64,000 nucleotides of DNA from Phoronis australis (taxonomy: Eukaryota > Phoronida > Phoronidae), in NCBI GenBank assembly GCA_002633005.1, contig NMRA01000205.1, forward strand, positions 607,273 to 671,272, given 5' to 3'. Below are positions 29,199 to 40,948 of this stretch, one piece after another. The position numbers and the translations under genes are program-made. How positions within the stretch are numbered: position 1 is the stretch's first letter; the number at the start of each line of letters is the position of its first letter. The notes below the pieces were generated by a model. The model was not told the DNA's origin. It did not search any database and saw only the letters and a list, made by a program, of their open reading frames with translations.

Positions 29199-31393
29199 TA
29201 CTCTCGAGTTCCGAATAGTCGTATCTATACGATTATTTTTCTCAGACTCGTTTTCCGGTCTATACGGCGCTTATTCGGGTCTCTACGTTTATTAATTTTC
29301 TAACCTTTTTCCACTCTCCACGATTATTTAATTCAGCAAGTTCAAATTTTTGTTTCATTCAATACAAATTTGGTGCACAAAAACTTCGGTGCGGACACCG
29401 GGTATCGTACCTTGGTCATAAAACAAGTTAATTCGCTCTAACCCTCTAGACCACGAGACACTCTGTTCAGAACTCGTAATTTAGAAGAGCTATATACGAC
29501 TCCGCGTTATACACGGAAGTCACATGTCATTCATTTTAAAAATTTTATTCCCTAAAATAGTCGGACTCCCAAGCAAGGGTTTACGCAGCGACCGTCTGTT
29601 GGACCATAGACGAGTATCTATGGTTGGACGGCCAGAATGTTATTTTGGACGGGTTCGACGGGATCTGTGTCGGCAAAATTTAAAAAAGCTTGAAATGATG
29701 ACCACTTTCTCAATATTAACGGCTGGTCGGCAGTCGCTCAAAGAAATAGGGGATCAGTAATTACAGAAATGAGAAATTTAATACACAAAAAGTCTATTTT
29801 TCAATATTCCGCGCGCCCCGTGACACAGATCGGTGTTACCGGCAGCTCAACATACATATCAATAAAAACGTTTTCGACGAGTTTCTTTGGCTGATCCAAT
29901 ATTTGGGATTGCACCCTGTGAAAAACTGGCAAGCCGTTACACCTCTTCACTGTGTCTATCCCCAAAGTTTGCGTTTCCGGGGGGGGGAGTAATTCCCGGA
30001 TTTTGCACTGCCAGTGTCATCTTAATCATGTCGTCTGCCGCACAAAGGCCTAAAGAATTCGAGGATTATTTTACAAAACGAGAGATGTTCCAGAAACTGA
30101 CATTGATGTAGGTGCTAGTAGACGACAAATAATCCAGCTACAGATACGTAACGTGGTGATAACGCGGCCAGTCAACCAAGCGCAAATACCCGTACAATTA
30201 ATGAACGGTGCCGAACCTTTCAATCAACAAAGTATACCAACAAGTTGCCGATGTCATCGGACATCGGCATTTTTACAATTCGCTCCAAACTTGAGAATAG
30301 ATTGTTTTTGTGAACAGGAAGAATGGACTTGTGACAATCTTGAAAATGACATAGTTGGTAACGTTCGACAATCCAGTCGATATCTATTGAAATTGATTTC
30401 TACTTGCTCTCCCGTCCAAATAAATCGAAAAACGCACGTGAATCAGTTTGTTTATTATACCTAATTAGATATTGAAGATGGTTGACGTAGTCGTGGTCGT
30501 GGACTCGAATGTTGCGCAATTCTGCGAGAAATCTCAATTTCTGGCCGTGTAAAATTTTGGATGTAGCCTACAGACTTTTTGACGTCGAATTCTGACTAAC
30601 ATTACGAGGGTATTGACTCTGCAAGACATGAGATTGAGAGAAAACGAAGGCTCGAATGTCAGGAACATTTATGATAAAAATGGGACTCGTTTTACCAAGA
30701 CACTTTATTGTCTTTATTCAGACTGTCGGCTTCGTGGAAGACTGGACGTTCCTTCTGAAATCTTTACCTCCTTGTTACTTTTTGGACTTAGTCAACATTG
30801 TCATCTCTAGTATGAATGTCACATTCTTTTTGAGTAAAATGATACCGCTTACTGTTTGAAACACGTCTATTTAGACTTCCAAACAATTACTTAAAGCGGT
30901 GGTAAGTCAGACAGAATTTGCTTCTTTGCACTATTATTCCTATCTATATCATTAGATTTTGCACTTCCTATTATTTCCATCTGCCGTTACTTGATTTTAC
31001 GCAAGTTTGTAATCAATGTTATTCCAATCAAAACTATTTTTAATTTTCCACAAATTTTCCGTCTATATCATTATTCCCTAGAATTTGCTGTTTTGCATTA
31101 TTATTCCCTTCTATATCATTATTAGGTTTTACCTAAGTTTGTAATCAATATTATTATTCCAGTCTATACTATGTTTAAATTTCCTCAAATTTGCCGTGTA
31201 TACCATTAATCCATTCTATACTATTATTAATTTTTTCCGACAAATTTCCGGTCTATACTATTATTCTACTTTTCTAGTGGCAAAAATGTTGGGTCTATAC
31301 TATTATTAGAGTCTCTACTATTATTAAAAATCGTGAAATTTTCCAGTCTATACTATTATTGCTGTCTCTACTACTATTCGGAACTCCAGAGTA
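29199..31393. mobile_element. Nested TA-inserting DNA transposon, 2.19 kb, non-autonomous
   Basis: The element 29201-31391 has ends CTCTCGAGTTCCGAATAGT and, reverse-complemented, CTCTGGAGTTCCGAATAGT: a terminal inverted repeat of about 23 bp with two mismatches. It interrupts the right arm of the foldback element between GCGAGGCATA and ATTCGCCGAAAAG. The uninterrupted left arm reads straight through at this point (reverse complement of about 28437-28460), and TA is duplicated at 29199-29200 and 31392-31393. The right 450 bp contains many degenerate copies of TCTATACTATTATT, and the left end has related copies. The internal ORFs (29524-29760, 29887-30111, 30153-30464) are short and unrecognised, with no DDE transposase seen. 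A Tc1/mariner-like mechanism is suggested only by the TA duplication. Confidence 0.82.
30940..31375. repeat. Degenerate TCTATACTATTATT repeat array
   Basis: About ten loosely spaced copies of a motif close to TCTATACTATTATT (variants CTATATCATTA, TCTCTACTATTATT) lie inside the right end of the nested transposon. Related copies (TCTATACGATTATT, TCTCTACGTTTATT) occur in direct orientation at its left end near 29222-29300. These may be subterminal transposase-binding repeats. Confidence 0.55.
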
Positions 31394-31699
31394 ATTCGCC
31401 GAAAAGCTTCCGGCATACAGAGCGCCTATAGCCTCTGCATCGCCTCTGCTTCAGGCCAACAGAGGCGATGGTCATTGCCTATATCAACACAAGACAACAG
31501 TTAGTATATCACTATATGCCAATGACAATGTTAGGCAATTAATTACATCGCCCTGAATGCCGCAGGCATACAGGGACGATAGTACATCCCCATAAAAAGT
31601 TATTCATTTCAAAATACACCAAATAAAATGGAATGAAACATGCATATATGTACATACATAGGGTTATAATTAACACATACCTGGACAGCAACCACTGCC

Positions 31700-32155
31700 T
31701 CCGCAGTAGAGAGTGTGAAGCTCCTATAGGCGCTTCATATGCTGGAAGATTTTCGGCAAATTATGCCTTGCACTCACTGACTAAAACATCAATGCTATGT
31801 TGTTATAAATATCTTTTGCCCACAAATACACACCTTAGGACTAGGAGGCCGTCGATGTATTTAATTCCTTCCAACTCGAACAAATACTCCCGTTATCAAA
31901 CTTTTTCTTCGGGCAGTCCCTCGTTCAGTTTCCAAAATCGGTAACTTGCCATTTTTAACATTGTAAGCACCAGGAAATATGTTGTCATACTACCTGGCAT
32001 GCGCAGTGTTAAAAATCAACAGCCTCCTAAGGTGTCCCTTTGTGGGCAAAAGGTATTTATAACAATGTGACTTTGATGTTTTAGTTGGTGCAAGGCATAA
32101 TTCGCTGAAAAGCTTCCGGCGTATGAAGTGCCTAGAGGAGCTCCACTGTCCTACG
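31700..32155. mobile_element. Degenerate foldback copy of the 9-bp-TSD family
   Basis: The left half (31725-31945) and right half (about 32008-32150) are inverted copies of each other and match the arms of the element at 28361. Shared landmarks are CAAATACTCCCGTTATCAAA, CTTTTTCTTCG(G/A)GCAGTCCC, and, on the other side, CAGCCTCCTAAGGTGTCCC and GCATAATTCGCTGAAAAGCT. The terminal TAGGCAATGACC ends and target duplication are not recognisable, so this is an older copy. Confidence 0.7.
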
Positions 32156-34073
32156 TCCCAGTTCAACATAACTTGAACATATCCATGAAAATCTGACCGT
32201 GGTTCGCTCAAGTTTCTCCCACCGGTTGCCATTTTGAGGAAGTTTTGTGACATCACGCCTGTTGACGAACAAAAAGTCTAAGGGACACAAATCTAACAAA
32301 TTTCACTCGATATCTTCCCATGCAAATTTGTAGTGGTCATGCGCCACGTCACACGCTTTGCTTAGTGTCGTGCTAGCCCTTGCTAAACTCACATGACTGT
32401 TGAAATATTTTGTGGTTATTGCGCGCACGGTGAAAAAGTTAACGGTGTCCAAAAAAGTGGAGTTGGGAATTCTTCGCCAAAGTCACCATATGTCTCGTAA
32501 CTAAGCTTCATCGAAGATATGTGTAGAAGTAGAAAGGATCAGTGAAGAAAATAAGTGCTTTTTAAGTGATAGTTTTAAGTGTGGAATGTATTTTTTATGA
32601 GGTGAAAACTCTTAATCGGTGAGTGGATTTCACCTTGTGGACGAAATTAGTACAGAAAGCGATGGGAAGTATTGTATCCCCTAACCGGCCAACTGAGGGG
32701 CTACGTGTTGCATATGTCAGTGTTAGTAATTCCCTACTAACCGATTGGTTTGCATGCTTACCGGTTTTATCGGGGTCGCTAGTGCGATTCTTGAGTCGGG
32801 TAATGATAATTTCAGCAATTTCTAATTTTTTATTGTTGTACAGTCAGACAGTGTCTGTATTCGAGTTCCAGATAACCAATGGCAGTGCTACCTAGGTGTG
32901 TTGGCTTTGCTTACAGTTTCCACAACGAGTGATTTTCAAAGAAATTTGGAACGGGCTTCTTCACAGTTGCTCCAAAACATTCCTGGATTGGAATGTAATC
33001 ATCTTCTGTTCTGTTCATGTCATGTACCTTCACAAGAATTCACAAGGTCCCCAATTTCAAATCCAAGAAATCTGTTGTTAAAGAATGCTAGTTCCCAAAA
33101 ACGACTCTCGTCTGTTTTTGCTTTCTTCCGCCAGAAGGTACCCCCAAAAACTACTCTCGTTTCCTTATGGCATACGTGGGTATGCCTCTACAGAAAGGAT
33201 GTAACATTTAAACACGCGGATTTATAAGTTGAAATTTTGAAATTCCTGCAACTATTGGCATATTGCATCCTGTCTCAATGTAAAACAAGGATTTGTGGGA
33301 AAAGAAATGGTGAGTGAGAACAAATTGTAGTACAAGCAGTAACAGTATTCTCCACATCTGAAATCTTAGCAGGTCGTATACATAAAAACAGGTACAAATG
33401 TGCCGGAAGCGTGCGCAGTTCATTCTCTGTAGTGCGTGCTTAATTGCCTTTTTTAGCCATATACTTTAACAGTAATGTAGAGTATGCAGAAACAAATAAC
33501 TTTTTAGCTTTTAACCAGGTGACAATGGACTTATTTTTAAACATATCTCGTAAACCATTTGTTTATTCAATGATTCTGAAAATTGGTCAGCTGGAAAGGG
33601 TTTCGAAAACTGCACCATTTAATGCCAAACTTGCTAAAGTTACATGTATTAGCTGTTCTAAACGTATTAGTATTAGTTTATTACAGTTAATTAATGAATT
33701 TATTATTTTGTTCATCAGCAAAGTTTCAATTTCACAATATGTCCCTTACATTTTACATTTTGATACTTACTTTATATTGATAAATCTGATTAGCTTTAGT
33801 GTTACAAACATTTTTGTTATACTTTGTTACAAAAATGGTATTAAATAACCTAATTATTTTCAATTATGTCATGTTGACTTTATCATCTTGCAAAAATACT
33901 GGCGAAATATCAATGTCGTTATCAAGTCATATGTTAAATAAGTTGAAGGAATAAAATTTCACTTGTCTGCCATATTTTGTAGTCATTTGGTGAAGTTTTG
34001 TCTTCGTCTCTTGCACCTACATCATGCTCATGTATTCTTTCAGTATCTGATTTTTGCCATCTGTTTTCTGTAG
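32156..34073. other. Upstream region of MRPL51, no firm gene
   Basis: Short ORFs at 32623-33227 and 33444-33848 are AT-biased and unrecognised. An upstream untranslated exon of MRPL51 should lie here, because a good acceptor (TTTTCTGTAG) sits directly before the MRPL51 ATG. I could not place that exon. Confidence 0.35.
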
Positions 34074-34074
34074 G

Positions 34075-36008
34075 ATGTCTGCAATTCTGTGCACTGTCCG
34101 ACAGTGCGCCAGATCTGTCATTCAGGTGCCCTTGACCTCTGTGAACGTCTTACGTCATGCGTGGGCAGCTGGCTGCCGACAGTATTCCGATGACACTAGT
34201 TTCAAGGAATACACCCCGGAACCCTTCAATGTCCCCCCTCGAAAATACTATGGCTACGAATACAAAGGCTTTACCGGAGGTGAGTTCTGAAGGTTTCCGT
34301 TGGTTGCCTCAACTGTTGTTAACAAAGCCTGGAATGTGGATACAAATTTGTTGACAAATCTACATGGGTGGGAACAATTCAATGGTGGTGCCTATAAATT
34401 TAAGCTACGATTCCTGTAACTCCAGCTGCGGACTAGGACATAGTAAGCCCGCGGCATTCCATAACCGCGCTCGTGAACTCCACGCCTACCCCACAGATAC
34501 TCCTTAGCTGGTGACCAACCTCCATAACTTAGCTCAGAGGATCAGATTCCTCATTGTTTTGTTCATCAGGTATGGAGTCTGGTCTCTGCGTATTGAATAT
34601 TGGCAGCTTATGTGCAGATATGAAATTTGTACCACAAGACTGGTGTTTTCGGTCTGGAACTGGAGCTCAGGTGTCCGAAGCTGGAATGTCTTGTTTCCAC
34701 CCCTTCTTACAGCAGCGATACAAAAGTTCATGAGTTTTAGGCTGAAAGTTAGTGTCAATAACATACTTTTGTGTAAAATTCAGAATATGGAAAAATACAG
34801 ATTACAGGTCTTAAGTGTGAATGAGTAATGTTTCACCTTTTTTGGCAGGTTTCAGTGCCCACCTGACTGGTCTGTTCATATCCATTTGTTAACTGGGCTT
34901 TATTGCAAGCGAATGTGCGAAACGGTACAGCTTTTACAGTGTCATCTGACAAATTATGTACCACAGGAAACTTTAAGTGCAATAGCCTACTGTGGAAAGA
35001 TAATTTTTTTACTGCGTTAAGATTAAACGAAATTGATTTTAGAAAATCGACAGAAACTATATTGCTATTCTATAACAGCAACACTACACTTGTGCTTTGT
35101 TTGTTGCAGGACCACTACCACGGATAAAAGACAGAGCCGTGAGATCTCTTCCACAGTATAAGCCCAAAAACAATTGGTCCGAAGAGAAGGCTCTCTTTGG
35201 TCAAAATGACTACATAGGTACAGTCCCTGTTCTTACTGGTGGCTGAAGTGAGATTGTCTGGACTTGTGTAGCAAGCTGATAGCTAGTCGCTCTGTCATGT
35301 AGCAACTTGTCTGTTTTCCATGTGGCGAGTTGTTTGTTTTGATTTTGTTTTTGTCACACCAAGTTGATTCCCACATCTCAGATTCAGCTCTCCTCTTTTC
35401 TGAGGTAGATCGACGCATTACGTGGTTGAGCTTGTTTTCAGAATTTCAATGTGTGGGGCTGCTAACACATGTCTGAGCCAAGTTGGAGAAGTGAAGAACA
35501 ATCTATCGTGCCTTACTTAGCTTTTCAGATTTGTTGAAGTTCGTATTGCTTCTTGATATGCAGCAGTAAAATTATTGGCATCAAACTGATAAATGGGAAT
35601 CTATGAAAATGTATGGCTTTATTATATTTGCAATATTTTCTCAGTTTTGTTTGCTATTTCTGGACGTTATGCAACACTGAACAGGATTGTGGGAAATAAA
35701 TCTTCTAGAAAACTTCAAAACAAAGGAATTTTTTTTTAAATTTTCTTTTTAAAGCGCAGTGTGATTCAGTAATTGTGGTTATCAATTTTGCAGATATCCT
35801 CGGGGATGGTAATATCCAACCTAAAGACCTCATCAAGGGTCCACCGCACCTGATTGGTTGGAGAGGAACTGAACTGCAGCGCTATATTCGACAAATGAAA
35901 TTTGAAGGACGTCGGTTGTATACCCACGAGCCAACAAAGTGGCACGAACTGAATAAAAACATTAAGTATTTGATGAAGAAGTGGAACCGAAGACGGAAGC
36001 GGCGGTAG
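34075..36008 (+). CDS. MRPL51: Mitochondrial large-subunit ribosomal protein mL51
   Basis: This is a component of the mitoribosome large subunit. The three coding exons are 34075-34279, 35110-35217 and 35794-36008, all with GT/AG borders (GGAG|GTGAGT, TTGCAG|GACC, ATAG|GTACAG, TTGCAG|ATAT) and consistent phases. They give 175 residues. The N-terminus (MSAILCTVRQCARSVIQVPL) is basic and hydroxylated, like a mitochondrial targeting peptide. The C-terminal half carries the family signature: PRIKDRAVRSLPQYKP, NNWSEEKALFGQNDYIDILG, GPPHLIGWRGTELQRYIRQM and the basic end KYLMKKWNRRRKRR. It is longer than the human protein (128 residues), mostly at the N-terminal end. The ATG at 34075 is chosen because it follows the acceptor TTTTCTGTAG by one base and begins the targeting peptide. 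Confidence 0.92.
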
Positions 36009-37273
36009 GAGATTTTTCAAAAACCAAATTCCTGGTTGGACATAGGACAACTAAATATTTTAGTGGAACAGAAACCTGCAGTGTATAGGGAAAAGAATCT
36101 GTCTGTAGCTAAGGAGTGTGTTATCTTTGTGAAGGTAAACTGGAAGGACATCTGGCTGCAGCGATTGCCTTCGATCATGGAATTTTGATTTTGGGACTAC
36201 AAGCCGATACATCATTCACAGTTAGCCATTTATGATACAAATCTTTGTATTTATTTGTTTTTATTTTAGATGTAAATATAAAGATCATGACTTGACTTTT
36301 ATCGTATTTTGACTAAACTCACTTCTACTTAATTGTGGATCAACTTCTCGCATCTCCAAAGCGTCTGCGAAGAAAGAGGACAGAGGCTTGTTCTAGTGAA
36401 AAAAATGTATTCCAGTAAAGGAAATTAAGGGTTTGTATCTTCATTATTTGAATTGAATCTAAAAAATGAATCATGATAAAAATTATCATGCCGAATCAAA
36501 ATTGCAAGTTATTCTTTTGGGCAATATAAATGAAGAATTGTGTAGTTATTAAAATTTTCAAGAGATGCAGAGCAAGTTAGTGGGAGAACAGTGGAGGACC
36601 TCTGGTGGTTACACTGCAAGTTATTGTCATTACTTAACTCGCCTTCCGGTGACTGAAGTCTTGCATCAGATAGAACTGTTACAGTTGTTCACTTAAAGGC
36701 CGAGTACTGATAGGTTCTGATTACTGGGAATGAGTACTTGTCATTTCATCCTACGTCCACAAACTATAAGTAGCTCAAAATTGTGTTGCTGATGTTTGGA
36801 AGTCCATTGTCATTTGAGATTATTAAAATTGGAAAGCTGTTGGACATGCTCCATGTAGTACAAAATCCTTCCAGTCTGAAATGCACACTTTTTGAGAAAT
36901 GATTACCGTGGAAAAGGAAACCGTAAAAAAGGATAAGTTTTGATAAGATTCCAACATTTTTATTACACTTTTTTAACCTTTAACAACAACAAAAACAATA
37001 GTACCAAAGATTAAACAAATTTATAAGAGAAATTCTTTCATGTTTAATCCAAGGTCAAATGCCCAGTCATAGCAGAGACTGCTACATCGTGTGCTATAAC
37101 TTCACTTAGTGTATTATGGAGATTACTGTTAAGCCAGACTATAAGTTTTACCCTTTATTAAAACATAGCATTGCATTGGCTAGCTGCTTGCTATGACTGG
37201 ACCTACAACCTTAGATGAAATGAGTGCCTCCCAAGAGGTAGTTTTTTGATAGCAGTGTTAGTACCTGCTTTAA
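36009..37273. other. MRPL51 3' flank and intergenic DNA
   Basis: No gene is supported. The MRPL51 3' untranslated region probably ends around 36240-36290, where AT-rich sequence follows, but no canonical AATAAA was pinned down. Confidence 0.35.
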
Positions 37274-40139
37274 AGCAACTAAGAAGTGATACATAATGAA
37301 CATTAGTAACGTATTGATCTACGAAACTTTTAAAACCATGGACATTCATTCATCTGGGAATACTAATAATAAATAAAAATTACGAATCTTTTCTTTCACA
37401 CAACTGTTGATCTATTACCATAAATAATTAAATCAAAAGTTTTACAGAGGAAAAGATTAGTAATTTATCATTCATATAATAAGTTTTACTTCAAACAAAT
37501 ACAATTTGACAAAGCAGTACGCACATTTTTAGTAAACTTAGTAACCAATTATGCTCTGTTATTCATATACCAACAAAACAATAACCCGAAGTAACAATAA
37601 AGGCTGTTTAAATACAAATCTTGATTTAATAACAAAATAATTCTAATAAGGAATATCTACCCAAGATGCTGCAACAACTACTCCACAATACCTAACATCA
37701 CGGAAGCACATGGACTATGCACATAACTGCTAACCACTCGGCCCAAAAAAATCGCCTCTCAATTTCTTTTCGAATTAAAAGTTCTCATATAAAGCACAAA
37801 AATAGTCATAACTAGACATCTTTACCAATAGCTACATATAAGTGGAAGTCATTCCGCAGAAAACTTGCAAAACGTTACAGGCTAATGAACATGAACCAGA
37901 TCACATTTTGATCTAGCATTTAGACAGAGGGTTAAGTTGCTAAATCATTCATTCCATGTCAATGACATAGTTAGTCTACAACATGTGATCTTTAGCAGTC
38001 GGATCTTTCCAGTAGGAATACACATACATCTAACTTCATGAAGATCCATCAAGAAATTTGGTAGATATTACGGTAGGTCCACAAAAACAAAAATTCCACT
38101 ATTGCATGCTATAGTAATTGACACTGTCCTCAATGGGATCGCAGATGCTAAATTTCATACAGATCCATGAGAGAATTTGGTCGATGTTGTGACAGACACG
38201 AAAAAATTGCCACTGGAGACATCAGAATAGACTTGCTCCAAAATTACTGTTCATAAGGCTCTCCTCAATAGGAACACGCATATGGCAGCTTTCAGGATTC
38301 TTCAACAGGTTTGGCAGACAGGGAGGTGGAAGTTTACTGCCAAACACTAAGGGGTACAGAATAGATTGAATCTGTAAGAAATTGGATACGGCGATGCCAT
38401 CATCTCCATCACAAAAACTTATGTGCCAAATTTCACGAAGCTTTAAGGAACTTGGGAAAGAAATCTAAATTGCCACAAGATGGTGCCACAGTAGTCAGAC
38501 TTATTCCAAAAATGAATGTCAACTTTGCTCTCCTCAACATGAAGTATATGTTAAATACAAATTTCACAAAGATCCATCAAGGAACTTGGTGGATATCAAG
38601 GCAGAGGCAAAAATCTAAATTTCTAGTTCAGGGATGCCACAGTAGTCGGGCCCGTTTGGAAAGCAACATCAGACGCGCTCTACTGAATGGAAACTTGTAG
38701 GCAGATATNAGCAACTAAGAAGTGATACATAATGAACATTAGTAACGTATTGATCTACGAAACTTTTAAAACCATGGACATTCATTCATCTGGGAATACT
38801 AATAATAAATAAAAATTACGAATCTTTTCTTTCACACAACTGTTGATCTATTACCATAAATAATTAAGTCAAAAGTTTTACGGAGGAAAAGATTAGTAAT
38901 TTATCATTCATATAATAAGTTTTACTTCAAACGAATACAATTTGACAAAGCAGTACGCACATTTTTAGTAAACTTAGTAACCAATTATGCTCTGTTATTC
39001 ATATACCAACAAAACAATAACCCGAAGTAACAATAAAGGCTGTTATACAAATCTTTGATTTAATAACAAAATAATTCTAATAAGAAATATCTACCCAAGA
39101 TGCTGCAACAACTACTCCACAATACCTAACATCACGGAAGCACATGGACTATGCACATAACTGCTAACCACTCGGCCCAAAAAATCGCCTCTCAATTTCT
39201 TTTCGAATTAAAAGTTCTCATATAAAGCACAAAAATAGTCATAACTAGACATCTTTACCAATAGCTACATATAAGTGGAAGTCATTCCGCAGAAAACTTG
39301 TGAAACGTTACGGGCCAATGAACATGAACCAGATCACATTTTGATCTAGCATTTAGAAAGAGGGTTAAGTTGCTAAATCATTCATTCCATGTCAATGACA
39401 TAGTTAGTCTACAACATGTGATCTACAGCAGTCGGATCTTTCCAGTAGGAATACACATACATCTAACTTCATGAAGATCCATCAAGAAATTTGGTCGATG
39501 TTACGGTAGGTCCAAAAAACAAAAATTCCATTATTGAATGCTATAGTAATTGGCACTGTCCTCAATGGAATCGCAGATGCTAAATTTCATACAGATCCAT
39601 GAGAGAATTTGGTCGATGTTGTGACAGACACAAAAAAATTGCCATTGGGGACATCAGAATAGACTTGTTCCAAAATTACTGTTCGTCAGGTTCTCCTCAA
39701 TAGGAACACGCATACGGCAGCTTTCAGGATTCTTCAACAGGTTTGGCAGACAGGGAGGTGGAAGTTTACAATCAAACACTAAGGGGTACAGAATAGATTG
39801 AATCTATAAGAAATTGGATACGGCGATGCCATCATCTCCGTCACAAAAACTTATGTGCCAAATTTCACGAAGCTTTAAGGAGCTTGGAAAAGAAATCTAA
39901 ATTGCCACAAGATGGTGCCACAGTAGTCAGACTTATTCCAAAAATCAATGTCAACTTTGCTCTCCTCAACATGAAGTATATGTTAAATACAAATTTCACA
40001 AAGATCCATCAAGGAACTTGGTGGATATCAAGGCAGAGGCAAAAATCTAAATTTCTAGTTCAGGGATGCCACAGTAGTCTGGCCCGTTTGGAAAGCAACA
40101 TCAGACGCGCTCTACTGAATGGAAACTTGTAGGCAGATA
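37274..40139. repeat. Near-identical 1.43-kb tandem copy joined at a single N
   Basis: Copy 1 (37274-38708) and copy 2 (38710-40139) both start AGCAACTAAGAAGTGATACA and end GGAAACTTGTAGGCAGATAT, with N at 38709 between them. Differences are scattered substitutions and small indels (for example AAATCAAAAG versus AAGTCAAAAG, TTTAAATACAAATC versus TTATACAAATC), as expected of two alleles. The single N and exact end-to-end join suggest both haplotypes were placed in series by the assembler. The content is non-coding. Confidence 0.85.
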
Positions 40140-40420
40140 TCGAGGCAGAAAACAAACAAAAAAATTGTCACTAGGAGGCACAACGGTAATTGAAATTAGC
40201 CAAAAATCAACAACAAATGTGACAGCTCAATAGGAAGAAATCTACCAAATTTCATAATGATGAGCAGCTTAGCAAAGAGGTGGACATCAAACTCAGACTT
40301 GAAAATAATTAAAATGGCCACTAGGTTTACAAAAAAATGAAGAATCCATCACAAATTGGAAAGGCGTCAGTCGTCTCAATAAAAATACATAAAAATTCAT
40401 CAAGGAACTTAGTAGATGTA
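38030..40420. repeat. Degenerate satellite-like repeat, period about 120-140 bp
   Basis: A loosely conserved block close to AATTTCATGAAGATCCATCA, then AAGGAACTTGGTAGAT and (C/A)AAAAATTGCCACT, recurs near 38038, 38160, 38290, 38430 and 38565. It recurs again in the duplicated copy and in decayed form to about 40420. Short ORFs such as those at 38452-38700 and 39884-40132 are translations of this repeat, not genes. Confidence 0.6.
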
Positions 40421-40948
40421 GAGAAAAACACAAAACTGCACAACTGGACATTGCACAATTGGACACAGCAGGAGTTGGATCCGTGTGAAAGTCATCATCA
40501 CCATGGTAGTTGCAAGGTTTCCAGAAATACATCCAACAAATTTCGTACGTGAAAGGGATTTCGAACAGACAGCAGTCAACGCCTCATGCCCATCAGATGG
40601 AGATAACAGCAATATGCACCCAAATACATATACTGGAACATAAAAGTGAGACCAGCTCTGCCTCGAGACAGATTCTTAGCAGTCATATTATAATACATCC
40701 TCAAGTAAATATAGCAGTCTTAAGTCCTCTGGCCCAAACAAGCACAGTTAATAGAAGTACTCATATCTTGTTCAATAATACAATTGTTACTTTCCAACAA
40801 TGTACACATGATACGGCAACTCACATGTACAGTTGGAATATCCTGGGAGTAACAGAGGACCGACATTCTCAATAGTGTAACTTCTATGCGCGGTTCTGAG
40901 CACTCAACAGTGGGCTTACATTGCTTTCCGTCCACCTATTGTGATCAG

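Larger units (their letters stand above)
28352..31490. mobile_element. Mutator-like foldback transposon, non-autonomous, with a nested insertion (copy 3)
   Basis: The element 28361-31481 starts TAGGCAATGACCATCGCCTC and ends with its reverse complement. It is flanked by the perfect 9-bp duplication TATCAACAC (28352-28360 and 31482-31490). It is a foldback: about 28430-28617 is the reverse complement of about 29030-29199 plus 31393-31420, with landmarks GGAAGCTTTTCGGCGAATTA, CACCTTAGGAGGTTGTCGAT and CAAATACTCCCGTTATCAAA. A second element (29201-31391) split the right arm; without it the unit would be about 930 bp. No transposase is encoded. Long inverted repeats with 9-bp duplications are typical of Mutator-like (MULE) elements. 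Confidence 0.88.

Noticed and set aside
29524-30464. Candidate transposase fragments within the nested element
   Set aside because: The three ORFs are short and in different frames, without a DDE triad or zinc-finger pattern.
38452-40132. A conserved pair of 82-residue ORFs
   Set aside because: They are identical because they lie in the two copies of a falsely duplicated satellite-like segment, not because of selection on protein.
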